From Microbacterium sp. APC 3901 (lineage in GTDB: Bacteria > Actinomycetota > Actinomycetes > Actinomycetales > Microbacteriaceae): a stretch of 64,000 nt of DNA. Below, in pieces: positions 53,837 through 62,728 of this stretch. Under the pieces are notes generated by a model, which saw only the letters and a list, made by a program, of their open reading frames with translations, was not told where the DNA came from and searched no databases. The stretch is from the NCBI RefSeq assembly GCF_030407765.1, contig NZ_JASDCU010000003.1, forward strand, positions 218,692 to 282,691, written 5' to 3'. Numbering within the stretch: position 1 is the stretch's first letter; every line of letters begins with the position of its first letter. Made by a program: the position numbers and the translations under genes.

Positions 53837-54598
53837 TCATGCCGGCCGAACGTGCACCACGTCGCCCGCAGAGATCGGCCTCTCCGCACCCCCGGCCAGC
53901 ACCAGCAGCCGACCGTCGGCGTCCAGTCCTGTGGCGGTTCCGACGAGCACGGAGTCCCCCGGAAGCGAGACCCTCACATCGAGCCCGATCGTCGCGCAGC
54001 GCCCGCTCGCCGCGGCATGAAGGCCGCTCGAGACGGCGTCTCCCGCGGCGGCGAGATCGGCGATCAGCTCGTCGAGTCCGCGCAGATACGTGGCGAGCAG
54101 CCGATCGGCGTCAGCCCCGACCCCGATCACGGCGAAGGACGTCGCAGTCTGCACCGGCAGCTGAGACTCCGTCATCGCCGTGTTCACGCCGGTTCCCACG
54201 ACCACGGCATCCTGCGTCGCCTGTGCCAGGATCCCGCAGATCTTGCGGCCGTCGACCAGCACGTCGTTGGGCCATTTGACAGCCACGTCGTGGTCCGGAA
54301 GCTGCTCGGCGATCGCATCCGCCATCGCCACGCCGGCCGCGAGAGGGATCCAGCCGCGCGCGTCGCCTGACGGCAGCCGCCGCAGCAGCACGGAGACGGC
54401 GAGCGACGCGCCAGGCGCCGCCGTCCAAGAGCGGCCGAGCCTGCCGCGCCCCGCTGTCTGAGTGTCGGTCAGGAGCACGGAGAGGTGCGGCATCATCGGC
54501 GAGTCGCGCGCGCGCTCACTGAGGACGTCATTGGTCGAGGGTGCATCGGTCAGTACCTCGAGATGCGAGGCGACCGCGGCCGTGAGCGGAAGATCCAT
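53837..54598 (-). CDS. birA: Biotin–[acetyl-CoA carboxylase] ligase
   Basis: A 253-residue class I biotin protein ligase without the N-terminal winged-helix repressor domain, so it is an enzyme only. TQTAGRGRLGRSWTA holds the GRGRxGR biotinyl-adenylate loop and VKWPNDVLVDGRKICGIL the catalytic lysine segment. A small C-terminal SH3-like domain follows (about residues 205-253). GAGGAGGTC lies before the ATG, 2 bases after the stop of the TagF-like gene, so the two are translated together. Confidence 0.94.
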   Translation of the reverse strand: MDLPLTAAVASHLEVLTDAPSTNDVLSERARDSPMMPHLSVLLTDTQTAGRGRLGRSWTAAPGASLAVSVLLRRLPSGDARGWIPLAAGVAMADAIAEQLPDHDVAVKWPNDVLVDGRKICGILAQATQDAVVVGTGVNTAMTESQLPVQTATSFAVIGVGADADRLLATYLRGLDELIADLAAAGDAVSSGLHAAASGRCATIGLDVRVSLPGDSVLVGTATGLDADGRLLVLAGGAERPISAGDVVHVRPA

Positions 54599-54600
54599 CG

Positions 54601-55884
54601 TCAGACCTCCTCTTCGTCGGCCTCTTCGTCGTCGTCATCCTCGTCGGTGCGCACCGCCCCGATCTCGTGCGCCTGCCAGCGCTCCCACTCGTGCATGAGG
54701 CGCTCGATCGCCGCGTGGAACTTCTCGGTCGCCGCTCCCGGCGTGGTGTCGCCGAAATAGTGCTGCACCCACATGCGCAGCCTGGCGATGGCCACCTCAT
54801 CGGCACGGACGCGTTCGACCTCGGCGACGATGTCGCCCGCATCGCCCGCGCTGAGCCACTCGCAGTCCGACAGGTAGCCGTTGGTGTCGATCGATGCGCG
54901 CTCGTCTGCCGGTCGCGTGATCATCAGCGGCTTGCCGACGGCCAGGCGGTCGTAGACCATCGCCGAGATGTCGACGACCGCCACGTCCGCGGCCGCCAGC
55001 TGCCATCCGAGTTCCGCCCCGTTGTCGTACACGTGCTGCGCAGTGGGGTCCGCGGCGTTCGCCGCCGCGATGGCCGCGATGATGCGACGGTGCGCTGCGC
55101 CGTATTCGCCGTCCACGACTCCGCTCCGAGGGTGCGGTCGGTAGATCACGCGATGGCCACGGGAAGCGAGCAGCGTCGTGACCAACGTCTCGCCGTGCGT
55201 GGCGATCGACCCATAGTGCGCGCTCGGGCGGTCGCCTTCCCACGTCGGGGCGTAGAGCACGACCGTGCGCTCGTCCGGCACGTATGGCAGCGTGCCCGAG
55301 TAGTGGTCGGCCTGCGGGCGGCCGATCTCGATCGTGCGCTGATCGATGTCCCAGTCCCAGAGCGTCCTGGACAGACGGTCGCGCGCGGCCTGCCCGGCGA
55401 CCAGCGCGTAGTCGTACGCCTTGTACTGATTCGTGGTCATGTACATCTTGTCGGACTCGCCGTGGTTGATGAACACGTGCCAGCGCCTGCCGTAGCGGAA
55501 CATCTGGAAGTTGCGGGTGTTCTGATTGACGTACAGGACGACGCGGATGTCCTGCGACGAGATGAACCTCTCGAGGTCACGGATCGTGGGGACGAAGGCG
55601 ACCGGCGGGCCGTCCTCGTCGAGCAGCTTGTCGGCGCCGGTCGCAGAACGCGACAGCACGACGACCGGCCAGCGCTTCGACAGCTCGGCGAGCGGGCGGT
55701 ACCACTGCCTCATCTGGTACATGTTCACGTCGCCGTCGGCGAAGTACACCGCCACCTGGTAGTTCCCCGGCTGGTGCGGTTCGTGTTCGGCGAGGCGCCG
55801 TCGCACTCGCTGCACAGCCTTGCGGGAGGCGAGCGCCCGCTTCAGCAGACGGTAGGCCTTCTTCGCGTCGGACACTGCACCCAT
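54601..55884 (-). CDS. CDP-glycerol glycerophosphotransferase-like enzyme (TagF/TagB family)
   Basis: A 427-residue GT-B-like protein: FINHGESDKMYMTTNQYKAY with the catalytic-type histidine, VVLYAPTWEGDRPS, VIYRPHPRSG and AVVDISAMVYDRLAVGKPL. These match the polyol-phosphate polymerase family of teichoic-acid synthesis. It ends in an unusually acidic tail of Asp and Glu (last 20 residues). ATG at 55884 is preceded at 6 bases by TATCCT, suggesting a leaderless transcript; GGAGGG abuts the ATG too closely to be a normal ribosome site. The donor may be CDP-glycerol, CDP-ribitol or another polyol phosphate. Confidence 0.8.
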   Translation of the reverse strand: MGAVSDAKKAYRLLKRALASRKAVQRVRRRLAEHEPHQPGNYQVAVYFADGDVNMYQMRQWYRPLAELSKRWPVVVLSRSATGADKLLDEDGPPVAFVPTIRDLERFISSQDIRVVLYVNQNTRNFQMFRYGRRWHVFINHGESDKMYMTTNQYKAYDYALVAGQAARDRLSRTLWDWDIDQRTIEIGRPQADHYSGTLPYVPDERTVVLYAPTWEGDRPSAHYGSIATHGETLVTTLLASRGHRVIYRPHPRSGVVDGEYGAAHRRIIAAIAAANAADPTAQHVYDNGAELGWQLAAADVAVVDISAMVYDRLAVGKPLMITRPADERASIDTNGYLSDCEWLSAGDAGDIVAEVERVRADEVAIARLRMWVQHYFGDTTPGAATEKFHAAIERLMHEWERWQAHEIGAVRTDEDDDDEEADEEEV

Positions 55885-55890
55885 CCCTCC

Positions 55891-55896
55891 AGGATA
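55891..55896 (-). promoter_or_regulatory. Candidate -10 box (TATCCT) of the TagF-like / birA / purK unit
   Basis: TATCCT on the minus strand ends 6 bases before the ATG at 55884. It may drive a long unit that continues through birA, PH-domain, purK, purE and LCP genes. Confidence 0.45.
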
Positions 55897-55988
55897 CCGA
55901 GTACGGGGACTCGAGCCGACGGCCGCTCCCGAGATCCCCGCTCTCACGAATCAGCGAACGTCCGAGCAGCGCATGCCATGATCGTCAT

Positions 55989-57062
55989 GTGCCCGACAAC
56001 GACATCGCCGCCCCAGAGACCGGAGTGTCGTTCGTCATGCCCGTGCTCAACGAGCGCGCCTACTTGGAGCACGCGATCGCCTCCGTGCTGACCCAGGAGC
56101 TGGCGGTCCCGGCAGAACTCGTGCTCGCACTCGGCCCGTCCACCGATGGCACGACGGAACTCGCGCAGCGTCTCGCCGCAGAAGACGACCGGATCCGGCT
56201 CGTCGACAACCCGGCCGCACACATCCCCGTCGGATTGAATGCGGCGATCAGGGCGAGCCGCTTCGCGACGATCGTCCGCGTCGACGCGCATTCTGAACTC
56301 GCTCCCGGCTATGCGGCGCTCGCACTGCAGACCCTCGAGCGCACGGGCGCCGCGAACGTCGGCGGCGTCATGCGCGCCGACGGCCGCACGCCGTTCCAGA
56401 CGTCGGTGGCGCGCCTCTACAACTCGCCGGTGGGTCTCGGCGGGGGCGCCTACCACGGTGGTACTCACGAGGGTGAAGCCGAATCCGCGTACCTCGGCGT
56501 CATGCGCCGGGCGGTGCTCGAAGAAGTGGGGCTGTTCGATGAGTCGATCCGCCGCGGCGAGGATTGGGAGCTCAACCTCCGGATCCGTCAAGCAGGACAC
56601 CTCGTCTGGTTCGATCCGAACCTCTCGGTGACCTATTGGCCACGTGAGAGCTGGATGCGCCTCGCGCGTCAGTTCCGCGCGACCGGGGCATGGCGTGGCG
56701 AGCTCGTGCGCCGATACGGACGCCGCAACGGCATCCGCTTCTTCGCTCCCCCGGCTCTCGTGGTGCTCGTCGCCGTCGCCGTCGTCACCGGGATCCTGCA
56801 GCTCACCGGCGTCCTCAGCGGAGTGCTCTCGCTCATCGTCTCGGCCGTCGTCTATCTGCCGTTGGCGGCATACCTAGTGCTCGTGGTCGCCGTCGCCTGC
56901 CTACCTGGCGGGGGCGGTCTCCGTCAGAGGCTGTGGACTCTGCTGGTACTGCCCACCATGCACCTCTCGTGGGGCCTCGGGTTCCTCGGTGGCGTGCTGC
57001 GCGGTGCTCGCGACACCGTCGACGCATCGCGTCTCGGCACGCGCAACACACCACTCCCCTAG
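55989..57062 (+). CDS. Family-2 glycosyltransferase with C-terminal membrane helices (ExoA-like)
   Basis: A 357-residue GT2. VSFVMPVLNERAYLEHAI opens it, ATIVRVDAHSELAPGYA holds the DxH/DxD-type metal motif, and RRGEDWELNLRIRQAGH contains the ED-acceptor and RxxR-like motifs. Residues 255-335 have three to four hydrophobic segments, as in ExoA-type enzymes acting on lipid-linked intermediates. The GTG is preceded at 6 bases by CATGAT, a poor -10 match. It is divergent from the TagF-like gene and lies among three polyol-phosphate transferases, so it probably adds a sugar to that polymer or its linkage unit. Confidence 0.8.
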   Translation: MPDNDIAAPETGVSFVMPVLNERAYLEHAIASVLTQELAVPAELVLALGPSTDGTTELAQRLAAEDDRIRLVDNPAAHIPVGLNAAIRASRFATIVRVDAHSELAPGYAALALQTLERTGAANVGGVMRADGRTPFQTSVARLYNSPVGLGGGAYHGGTHEGEAESAYLGVMRRAVLEEVGLFDESIRRGEDWELNLRIRQAGHLVWFDPNLSVTYWPRESWMRLARQFRATGAWRGELVRRYGRRNGIRFFAPPALVVLVAVAVVTGILQLTGVLSGVLSLIVSAVVYLPLAAYLVLVVAVACLPGGGGLRQRLWTLLVLPTMHLSWGLGFLGGVLRGARDTVDASRLGTRNTPLP

Positions 57063-57085
57063 CGCCGTCACCCCGACGCGTCGAC

Positions 57086-58522
57086 TCACCTGGCGACGTA
57101 CCCCTGATCGAGGATGCGTGCGACGACCCGCTCCGCCGAGTGCCCGTCGTCCCTCGGGTTGAACTGCGTCCGCCAGGCGCGGTATCGCTCGGCGTAGAGG
57201 CTCTCGTGCTCGCCGTCGGCCAGCGCAGCGACGAGTTCGTCCTGCGAGTGGACGAGCGGCCCCGGCGCGCGCGTCGCGAGATCGAAGTAGAACCCTCGGA
57301 GTTCTCCTCGATAGTGATCGAGGTCGGGAACGAGGAAGAACATCGGTTTTCCCGTCACGCTGAAGTCGAACATGACCGACGAATAGTCGGTGATCAGCAC
57401 GTCGGCCGCGAGCAGGAGCCTCGAGGTCTCGGGGTACCCGGTGACGTCGATGACGCGGGCACCGGCACGATCCCGCCCGGTGTCGATCGTTCGCGAGTGA
57501 CCCCGCACCAGCACGACGGAGTCGGTCTGCCTCGCGAGCTCCTCCGGGTCGATGAAGTCGACCATCTCGGTCCGATCATCGCGCCACGTCGGGGCGTACA
57601 GCAGCACCCGCTCGCCGTCGGCGATGCCGAGGTCGGCTCGGATCGCACCGGCGTCACCGGTGACGAGGGCGTCGTTCCTCGGATACCCCTCGACCCAGAT
57701 CGGCCTCCCCAGGAAGGCGTATGCCTTGCGGAGAATACGCTCCGCGTAGGTGTTCTGCGCCAGGAGCACGTCCCAGCGGCGGGACTCCTTGACGACCGCC
57801 GCCATGCGACGAGGGTCGAACCCCGGTCGGTGCAGAGCGAGCCGCTTCAGCGGCGTGCCGTGCCACGTCTGTAGCACCTTCTGGCCCGGTTTGCGGACGA
57901 ACCTTCGACGCAGCCAGTCGTTGACGACGAGCAGCCGCGATGCAGCACGAGCCCGCCACCACTCCGGACTGCCCTCGACGACCGCGATCGCCCCTTCCGG
58001 AACCGCAACGGACAGGTCGACGACACTCCAGTAGCGCACGACATCCGGCGCCTGTGCGAAAAGGGCACGGTCGATGGCCTGCGGGTTGCAGCCGACGGTG
58101 CGGCCGTAGAAGCTCTCGAAGAAGACGGCGTTCTCGGTGGCCCCGGGGTGGGAGACATAGCGCCCCTCGAGAGTCGCCTGCCCCTCGCTCGTCTCGTAGG
58201 CGGGGTCGATCGGCGCTGCGATACGCACCGTCGAGCCCGCGACCGCGATCCGCACACCCGCCAGCACCTCCGGGGCGATGACGAGATCGCTGAACTCGGC
58301 ATCCGCGATGCGCAGCTCGTAATCCCCCGTCGGAAGCGGCAGCTCCGGGCCGCCCCACCGCGACGCGCGCAGCGGGAACGTCGCCTTCCAGGTCTTGCCC
58401 CCGCCGGTGATCCGAGCATCGACACGGGCGCGAGGCCCGACCAGCTCCGCCCTGCTAGGGCGCTGACCGGCGCCTGCGATGACCAGCGTCTCTGCCGTCT
58501 CATCGATCCTGGCCGTGGTCAT
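57086..58522 (-). CDS. CDP-glycerol glycerophosphotransferase family protein (TagF type)
   Basis: A 478-residue enzyme. Residues 1-120 are a beta-rich N-terminal domain; the catalytic part has QTWHGTPLKRLALHRPG with the key histidine, LLYAPTWRDDRTE, VLVRGHSR and VLITDYSSVMFDFSVTGKP. These are the signature blocks of TagF/TagB enzymes that transfer glycerol- or ribitol-phosphate to lipid-linked acceptors. GGGAG precedes the ATG. It overlaps the upstream family member by 4 bases, so the two are co-translated. Confidence 0.88.
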   Translation of the reverse strand: MTTARIDETAETLVIAGAGQRPSRAELVGPRARVDARITGGGKTWKATFPLRASRWGGPELPLPTGDYELRIADAEFSDLVIAPEVLAGVRIAVAGSTVRIAAPIDPAYETSEGQATLEGRYVSHPGATENAVFFESFYGRTVGCNPQAIDRALFAQAPDVVRYWSVVDLSVAVPEGAIAVVEGSPEWWRARAASRLLVVNDWLRRRFVRKPGQKVLQTWHGTPLKRLALHRPGFDPRRMAAVVKESRRWDVLLAQNTYAERILRKAYAFLGRPIWVEGYPRNDALVTGDAGAIRADLGIADGERVLLYAPTWRDDRTEMVDFIDPEELARQTDSVVLVRGHSRTIDTGRDRAGARVIDVTGYPETSRLLLAADVLITDYSSVMFDFSVTGKPMFFLVPDLDHYRGELRGFYFDLATRAPGPLVHSQDELVAALADGEHESLYAERYRAWRTQFNPRDDGHSAERVVARILDQGYVAR

Positions 58523-59772
58523 GCTGCTCCCTTCGGCGCGGGAATCCCCCGCGCACGGATTGTCTCGTAGACGCGCCGGGTGTTGCCTCCGTCGCGGAAG
58601 GCGTGCATCTCCGCGCTGAGCGTACCCGAACGCTCGGACTGCGCGGCGAAGACGTCATGATCGTCAAGCAGTGCCGACAGCTGAAGGAGTAGCGAGTCCC
58701 AGCTCGTCGGCGCGTCCTCGCCCGCGACGTCCCGGAAGCGACCGTAGAAGCCTCTCGTGCGGGCGTAGTCCTCTGCGTCCGGGGCGAGGAAGAGCACCGG
58801 CATCCTCAGCAGCCCGACGTCGTAGGCCAGCGAAGAGTAGTCGGTGACCAGGATGTCGACCGCCGGAAGCACGGGGGTGACATCGGACAGGAGACCGGCC
58901 CCCAGCGTCCTGACCCTCCGGCTGGGCAGCGGGGGCAGGTATCCGCCTTCGCCGAGCGGATGGGAGCGCACGAGCAGCACAGCGTCATGCTCGTCGAGCA
59001 CACGGATGATCCGCACCCACTGGTCAGCCGTCGGAATCGCCGGGTCGTCGGCGCCGTCACGCCACGTCGGCGCGTAGAGGATGATCCGAGAACCCGTCGG
59101 CAGACCGCCGAGCACGCGGTGCAGAAGATCGGATGCCGTCGCTCGACGCTCGATCGGATCGCCTGACGACAGCACGTCGACACGCGGCTCGCCGGTGACG
59201 ACGACTCGACCGTCACCGAGCGCGAACGCCGACTCGAGACGCCCCCTCGAACGGTGCGATGCAGCCGGCAGGACTCGGATCCGCTGAGCCGCACGCCGGT
59301 AGAGGAGGCCGATGAGGCGGCGCAGCACCGGGGCGCCGGGGATGTTCGGAACCTGTGTGGTCGCGGGCGAATCGAGTCCGATGCGCTTGAGCGGGATCCC
59401 GTGCCACAGCTGCACGATGAAAGCACCCGACACCGCATAGCGGTTCACGTCGCCGAGGCCGTGCGTGACCACGACGACGCGGGCACGCGCCGTCGCCCAC
59501 CACCCTCGCAGGCTGGCCTTGCGCATCGTGCGAAGACCGAGTGCCGCGGCGTCGCTGTCCTCCCGATCGGAGGAGGTGAGCCAGACGGTGTCGTGCCCCT
59601 CGGCCGCGACGAGGCGCTGCAGGGCGAGCGCACCGTCTCCGATGCCGGCGCCGCAACCGAACACCCAGCGCGTACCGCGCGGAACGAGGAGCGTGCCGAC
59701 TCGCCCGACGAGGTAGAGCGGTATCCGAAGCAGCTTGGCCGCATTGCCGGAGCCGAAAGAGAAGGACGCCAC
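58519..59772 (-). CDS. CDP-glycerol glycerophosphotransferase family protein (TagB type)
   Basis: A 417-residue relative of the next gene: VQLWHGIPLKRIGLDSP, IILYAPTWRDGADD, VLLVRSHPLGEGG and ILVTDYSSLAYDVGLLRMP. It lacks the beta-rich N-terminal domain and would be the primase-like member if the pair works as TagB plus TagF. The only start consistent with family length is a GTG at 59772, because TAG lies in frame 9 bases further upstream; the next candidate (GTG in TRWVFG, about residue 38) would remove a conserved segment. That GTG lies inside the 3' arm of a 20-base-pair hairpin, so its expression may be limited. Confidence 0.85.
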   Translation of the reverse strand: MASFSFGSGNAAKLLRIPLYLVGRVGTLLVPRGTRWVFGCGAGIGDGALALQRLVAAEGHDTVWLTSSDREDSDAAALGLRTMRKASLRGWWATARARVVVVTHGLGDVNRYAVSGAFIVQLWHGIPLKRIGLDSPATTQVPNIPGAPVLRRLIGLLYRRAAQRIRVLPAASHRSRGRLESAFALGDGRVVVTGEPRVDVLSSGDPIERRATASDLLHRVLGGLPTGSRIILYAPTWRDGADDPAIPTADQWVRIIRVLDEHDAVLLVRSHPLGEGGYLPPLPSRRVRTLGAGLLSDVTPVLPAVDILVTDYSSLAYDVGLLRMPVLFLAPDAEDYARTRGFYGRFRDVAGEDAPTSWDSLLLQLSALLDDHDVFAAQSERSGTLSAEMHAFRDGGNTRRVYETIRARGIPAPKGAA

Positions 59773-59805
59773 CCCGCGAGCCTATCGCGGGGTGGCGTCC
59801 TTCTC
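59759..59805 (-). terminator. 20-base-pair hairpin after htrA that covers the next gene's start codon
   Basis: 59759-59778 is the exact reverse complement of 59786-59805, with a 7-base loop between. In the direction of transcription it begins 20 bases after the htrA stop, is followed by TTTCGG, and its second arm contains the GTG start of the downstream TagB-like gene. It should act as the htrA terminator; it would also fold over the start codon in read-through RNA. Confidence 0.75.
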
Positions 59806-59825
59806 GGTGAGCGGGATCGACCGAG

Positions 59826-61418
59826 TCAGCCGGCGAGCTCGCCCAGGGTGACCTCGATCTCGTATTCCTTGCCTCCGCGGATGTACGTGACCTTCGCCTC
59901 GCTGCCCGCGGCCGCTGCACGCACCTGTGCCGTGAGGTCGCTGGCGCTCGTGATGGGGACTCCGTTGAAGGCGGTCACCACGTCGTCGGCCTTCAGCCCG
60001 CCGGCGGCGGCAGCGCCGCCTCCGGTGACCTCGGCGATGTACGCGCCCGAGACGTCGGCGTTCTCGACGCTGGCCGCATCTCTCACCGACGCACCGAGCA
60101 GACCGTGGCTGGCTGCGCCGTTCGCGATGATCTCGTCCGACACCCGCTGGGCGATGTTGGCGGGGATCGCGAATCCGATTCCGATGGACCCCGACTCCTC
60201 GGAGCTCCCGGAACTCGCGATCGCGACGTTGATGCCGATCAGCTCGCCCTTGCCATTCACGAGCGCACCACCCGAGTTCCCGTGATTGATCGCCGCGTCC
60301 GTCTGGATCACCGCGATCGAGATCGACTCAGACGTCTGCTGCGATGTGTTGCCCGGCAAGTCGAACTGGAACGGTCCTTCGCCCTCCTCCGGCGTCTCCT
60401 GCTCGTTCTGCGGAGCGTCTTCCGAGGTCGAATCGGGCAGAGCCGACGACGCGATCTGAATGCTGCGGTTCAGCGCGCTGACGATGCCGGTCGTGACCGA
60501 GTTCGACAGACCGAGCGGTGCGCCCAGGGCCACCGCGGTGTCACCGACGTTGAGCTTCGACGAGTCGGCGAAGTCGATCGGGGTGAGATCCGTCGCATCC
60601 TCGAGCTTGATCACAGCGAGGTCGTAGATCGGGTCGGTCCCGACGACGGTCGCCGAGAAGATACGACCGTCCGATGTGGTGACCCGGATCGTCGGATCAG
60701 CCACGGCTCCGCCGAGGGTCACCACGTGGGTGTTCGTCAGCACGTAGCCGTCGTCGCTGATGATGACGCCCGAACCGCTGCCGCCCTGATCGGAGCCCGC
60801 CACCTCGATGGTGACGACCGACGGGAGCGCCGCGGTCGCGACGGCGGTCGTCTCGTTCACGGATCCGGGATTGTTGACCGTGATGGTGTCGGGGCCCTGT
60901 GCCACTCCCGTAGACCCCTGATTCGAGATCCCGTTGAGGATCGCTCCACCTCCGAACCCCGCGACGCCGCCGACGAGAGCGGCCGCGAGGACGATCGCGG
61001 CGAACTTCACTCCGGCGCGGGGCTTCGTCTGCTTGACCTTCGTGGTGCCATCGTCCGGTTGGCCCGGACCGGCTGCGGTGTGGAGACCGAATGCTGCACC
61101 GGGAGACGTCGAGGTCGGGGCACCGACGGGTCCCTGGTACTGTCCGGCCTGGTGCCCTGGGGCGCCGAAGTAGGGCTGGGGCACTGTCTGAGCGGCGGGC
61201 GCCACCGGGGCGCTCGGAGCCTCGAATGCCGGAGCGGGTGACGACGCGAAAGTCGAGGGGACGTGGTGTCCCTGGTATGGACCCGGAGCGGTGACGCTGC
61301 CTGGGGTCTCAGCGGCGGCATCCGTCGTCGAACGGTCGACGACCTCTGCTGCCTCGGTGGACGGCGCTGCGTCATTCGACGCAGGTGCCGAGTGGTCCTG
61401 GGTGCTGTCTTCGTTCAT
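59826..61418 (-). CDS. htrA: HtrA/DegP-type serine protease with PDZ domain
   Basis: A 530-residue envelope protease. Residues 1-135 are a Pro/Ala/Gln-rich cytoplasmic stretch, 138-162 one membrane helix, 185-425 the trypsin-like domain with His231 (TNTHVV), Asp266 (YDLAVI) and Ser382 (GNSGGALV), and 435-527 the PDZ domain. An acidic insert of about 40 residues (325-365, EDAPQNEQETPEEGEGP) lies between the catalytic Asp and Ser. AAGGAG is 8 bases before the ATG. It probably degrades or processes misfolded exported proteins. Confidence 0.93.
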   Translation of the reverse strand: MNEDSTQDHSAPASNDAAPSTEAAEVVDRSTTDAAAETPGSVTAPGPYQGHHVPSTFASSPAPAFEAPSAPVAPAAQTVPQPYFGAPGHQAGQYQGPVGAPTSTSPGAAFGLHTAAGPGQPDDGTTKVKQTKPRAGVKFAAIVLAAALVGGVAGFGGGAILNGISNQGSTGVAQGPDTITVNNPGSVNETTAVATAALPSVVTIEVAGSDQGGSGSGVIISDDGYVLTNTHVVTLGGAVADPTIRVTTSDGRIFSATVVGTDPIYDLAVIKLEDATDLTPIDFADSSKLNVGDTAVALGAPLGLSNSVTTGIVSALNRSIQIASSALPDSTSEDAPQNEQETPEEGEGPFQFDLPGNTSQQTSESISIAVIQTDAAINHGNSGGALVNGKGELIGINVAIASSGSSEESGSIGIGFAIPANIAQRVSDEIIANGAASHGLLGASVRDAASVENADVSGAYIAEVTGGGAAAAGGLKADDVVTAFNGVPITSASDLTAQVRAAAAGSEAKVTYIRGGKEYEIEVTLGELAG

Positions 61419-61505
61419 GGTGTGTGCTCCTTCAACAACGCCCTCTTAGAGTGACGCCTGTATCTGTGCGTTTCGTATGGCGAAGATGAGTTTCACCTAT
61501 GGCCT

Positions 61506-61511
61506 TAGCCT
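61506..61511 (+). promoter_or_regulatory. Candidate -10 box (TAGCCT) of the aminotransferase gene
   Basis: TAGCCT ends 7 bases before the ATG at 61519. This supports 61519 over the longer in-frame start at 61477, which would lie upstream of the promoter. Confidence 0.45.
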
Positions 61512-61518
61512 GTTCTTC

Positions 61519-62718
61519 ATGAGTGTCATCCCCGGAGCATGGCGGCGCACGGCAGCGGGTGCCGGTCTGCTCGCACCAGACGGAAGCGTCGCGCCCACCA
61601 TCTTCGCAGAGATGTCGGCCGCGGCGGCCCGAACCGGTGCGATCAATCTCGGACAGGGCTTCCCCGATGAGGACGGCCCCGCCGAGGTGCTCGACGCTGC
61701 CAGGGAGGCGATCTCCCGTGGGGTGAATCAGTACCCGCCGGGCAGAGGGAACCCCGATCTGCTCGCAGCGATCAGCGAGCACCAGCGTCGCTTCTACGGC
61801 CTGGAGGTGGACCCTTCGCGCGAGGTCATCGTGACGGCCGGCGCGACCGAGGCGCTGACTGCGTCTCTGCTCGCCCTCATCGACGGTCCGGACGACGAGG
61901 TCGTCGTCTTCGAGCCCTACTACGACTCCTATGCGGCCGCGGTCGCCCTCGCCGGCGCCCGGCTGCGCACGGTCCCTGTCACAGCACCCGACTTCCAGCC
62001 GGACCTCGACCTGCTCGCAGCCACGGTCTCCGACCGCACACGCATCATCCTGATCAACGATCCACACAACCCCACCGGCGCCGTCTTCGATCGAGAGGTG
62101 CTCGCGGAGGTCGTCCGTCTTGCGGAAGTGCACGACGCGATCATCGTCACCGACGAGGTCTACGAGCATCTCGCCTTCGCACGTCCGCACACCCCGATCG
62201 CGACGCTTCCCGGCGCTGCCGAGCGCACGCTCACGATCTCGTCGGCGGGCAAGACGTTCTCGGCCACCGGCTGGAAGATCGGATGGGTGCACGGACCCGC
62301 GGAGCTCATCACAGCCGTGCTGACCGTCAAGCAGTACCTGACCTATGTCAACGGCTCGCCGTTCCAGCCGGCCATCGCCGTGGGCCTGCGGCTCGGCGAC
62401 GACTTCTTCACCGGTGCCGCGACGACGCTGGCGCACAAGCACGAGATCCTCGGTGCGGGACTCCGCGCTGCGGGGTTCACCGTATTCCCGCCACAGGGCG
62501 GCTACTTCACGGTCGCCGACGCATCAGCACTCGGCGGTGCGGATGCCGCCGATTTCTGCCGCGCGCTTCCTGGGCGCGCGGGAGTCGTCGCGATCCCCTT
62601 GACCGCCTTCGTGGCCGAGGCGCACCGCGACGATTACGCCGGGCTCGTGCGCTTCGCGGCGTGCAAGCGCGTCGAGATCCTCGAGGAAGCGGCGAAGAGG
62701 CTCGTGTCGAGCTTCTGA
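61519..62718 (+). CDS. PLP-dependent aminotransferase, class I/II
   Basis: A 399-residue fold-type I aminotransferase. INLGQGFPDEDGP, NQYPPGRGNPDLLAAI, TAGATEALTASLLAL, INDPHNPTGAVFDREVL, VTDEVYEHL and the PLP lysine in SSAGKTFSATGWKIGWVHGP are all present. The set resembles methionine/kynurenine-type aminotransferases (YbdL, KAT), often annotated as DapC-like in actinobacteria; the exact substrate is open. It converges with the nitrilase gene, a pairing also seen in omega-amidase plus glutamine-transaminase systems. Confidence 0.88.
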   Translation: MSVIPGAWRRTAAGAGLLAPDGSVAPTIFAEMSAAAARTGAINLGQGFPDEDGPAEVLDAAREAISRGVNQYPPGRGNPDLLAAISEHQRRFYGLEVDPSREVIVTAGATEALTASLLALIDGPDDEVVVFEPYYDSYAAAVALAGARLRTVPVTAPDFQPDLDLLAATVSDRTRIILINDPHNPTGAVFDREVLAEVVRLAEVHDAIIVTDEVYEHLAFARPHTPIATLPGAAERTLTISSAGKTFSATGWKIGWVHGPAELITAVLTVKQYLTYVNGSPFQPAIAVGLRLGDDFFTGAATTLAHKHEILGAGLRAAGFTVFPPQGGYFTVADASALGGADAADFCRALPGRAGVVAIPLTAFVAEAHRDDYAGLVRFAACKRVEILEEAAKRLVSSF

Positions 62719-62728
62719 ACGCTCCGAT

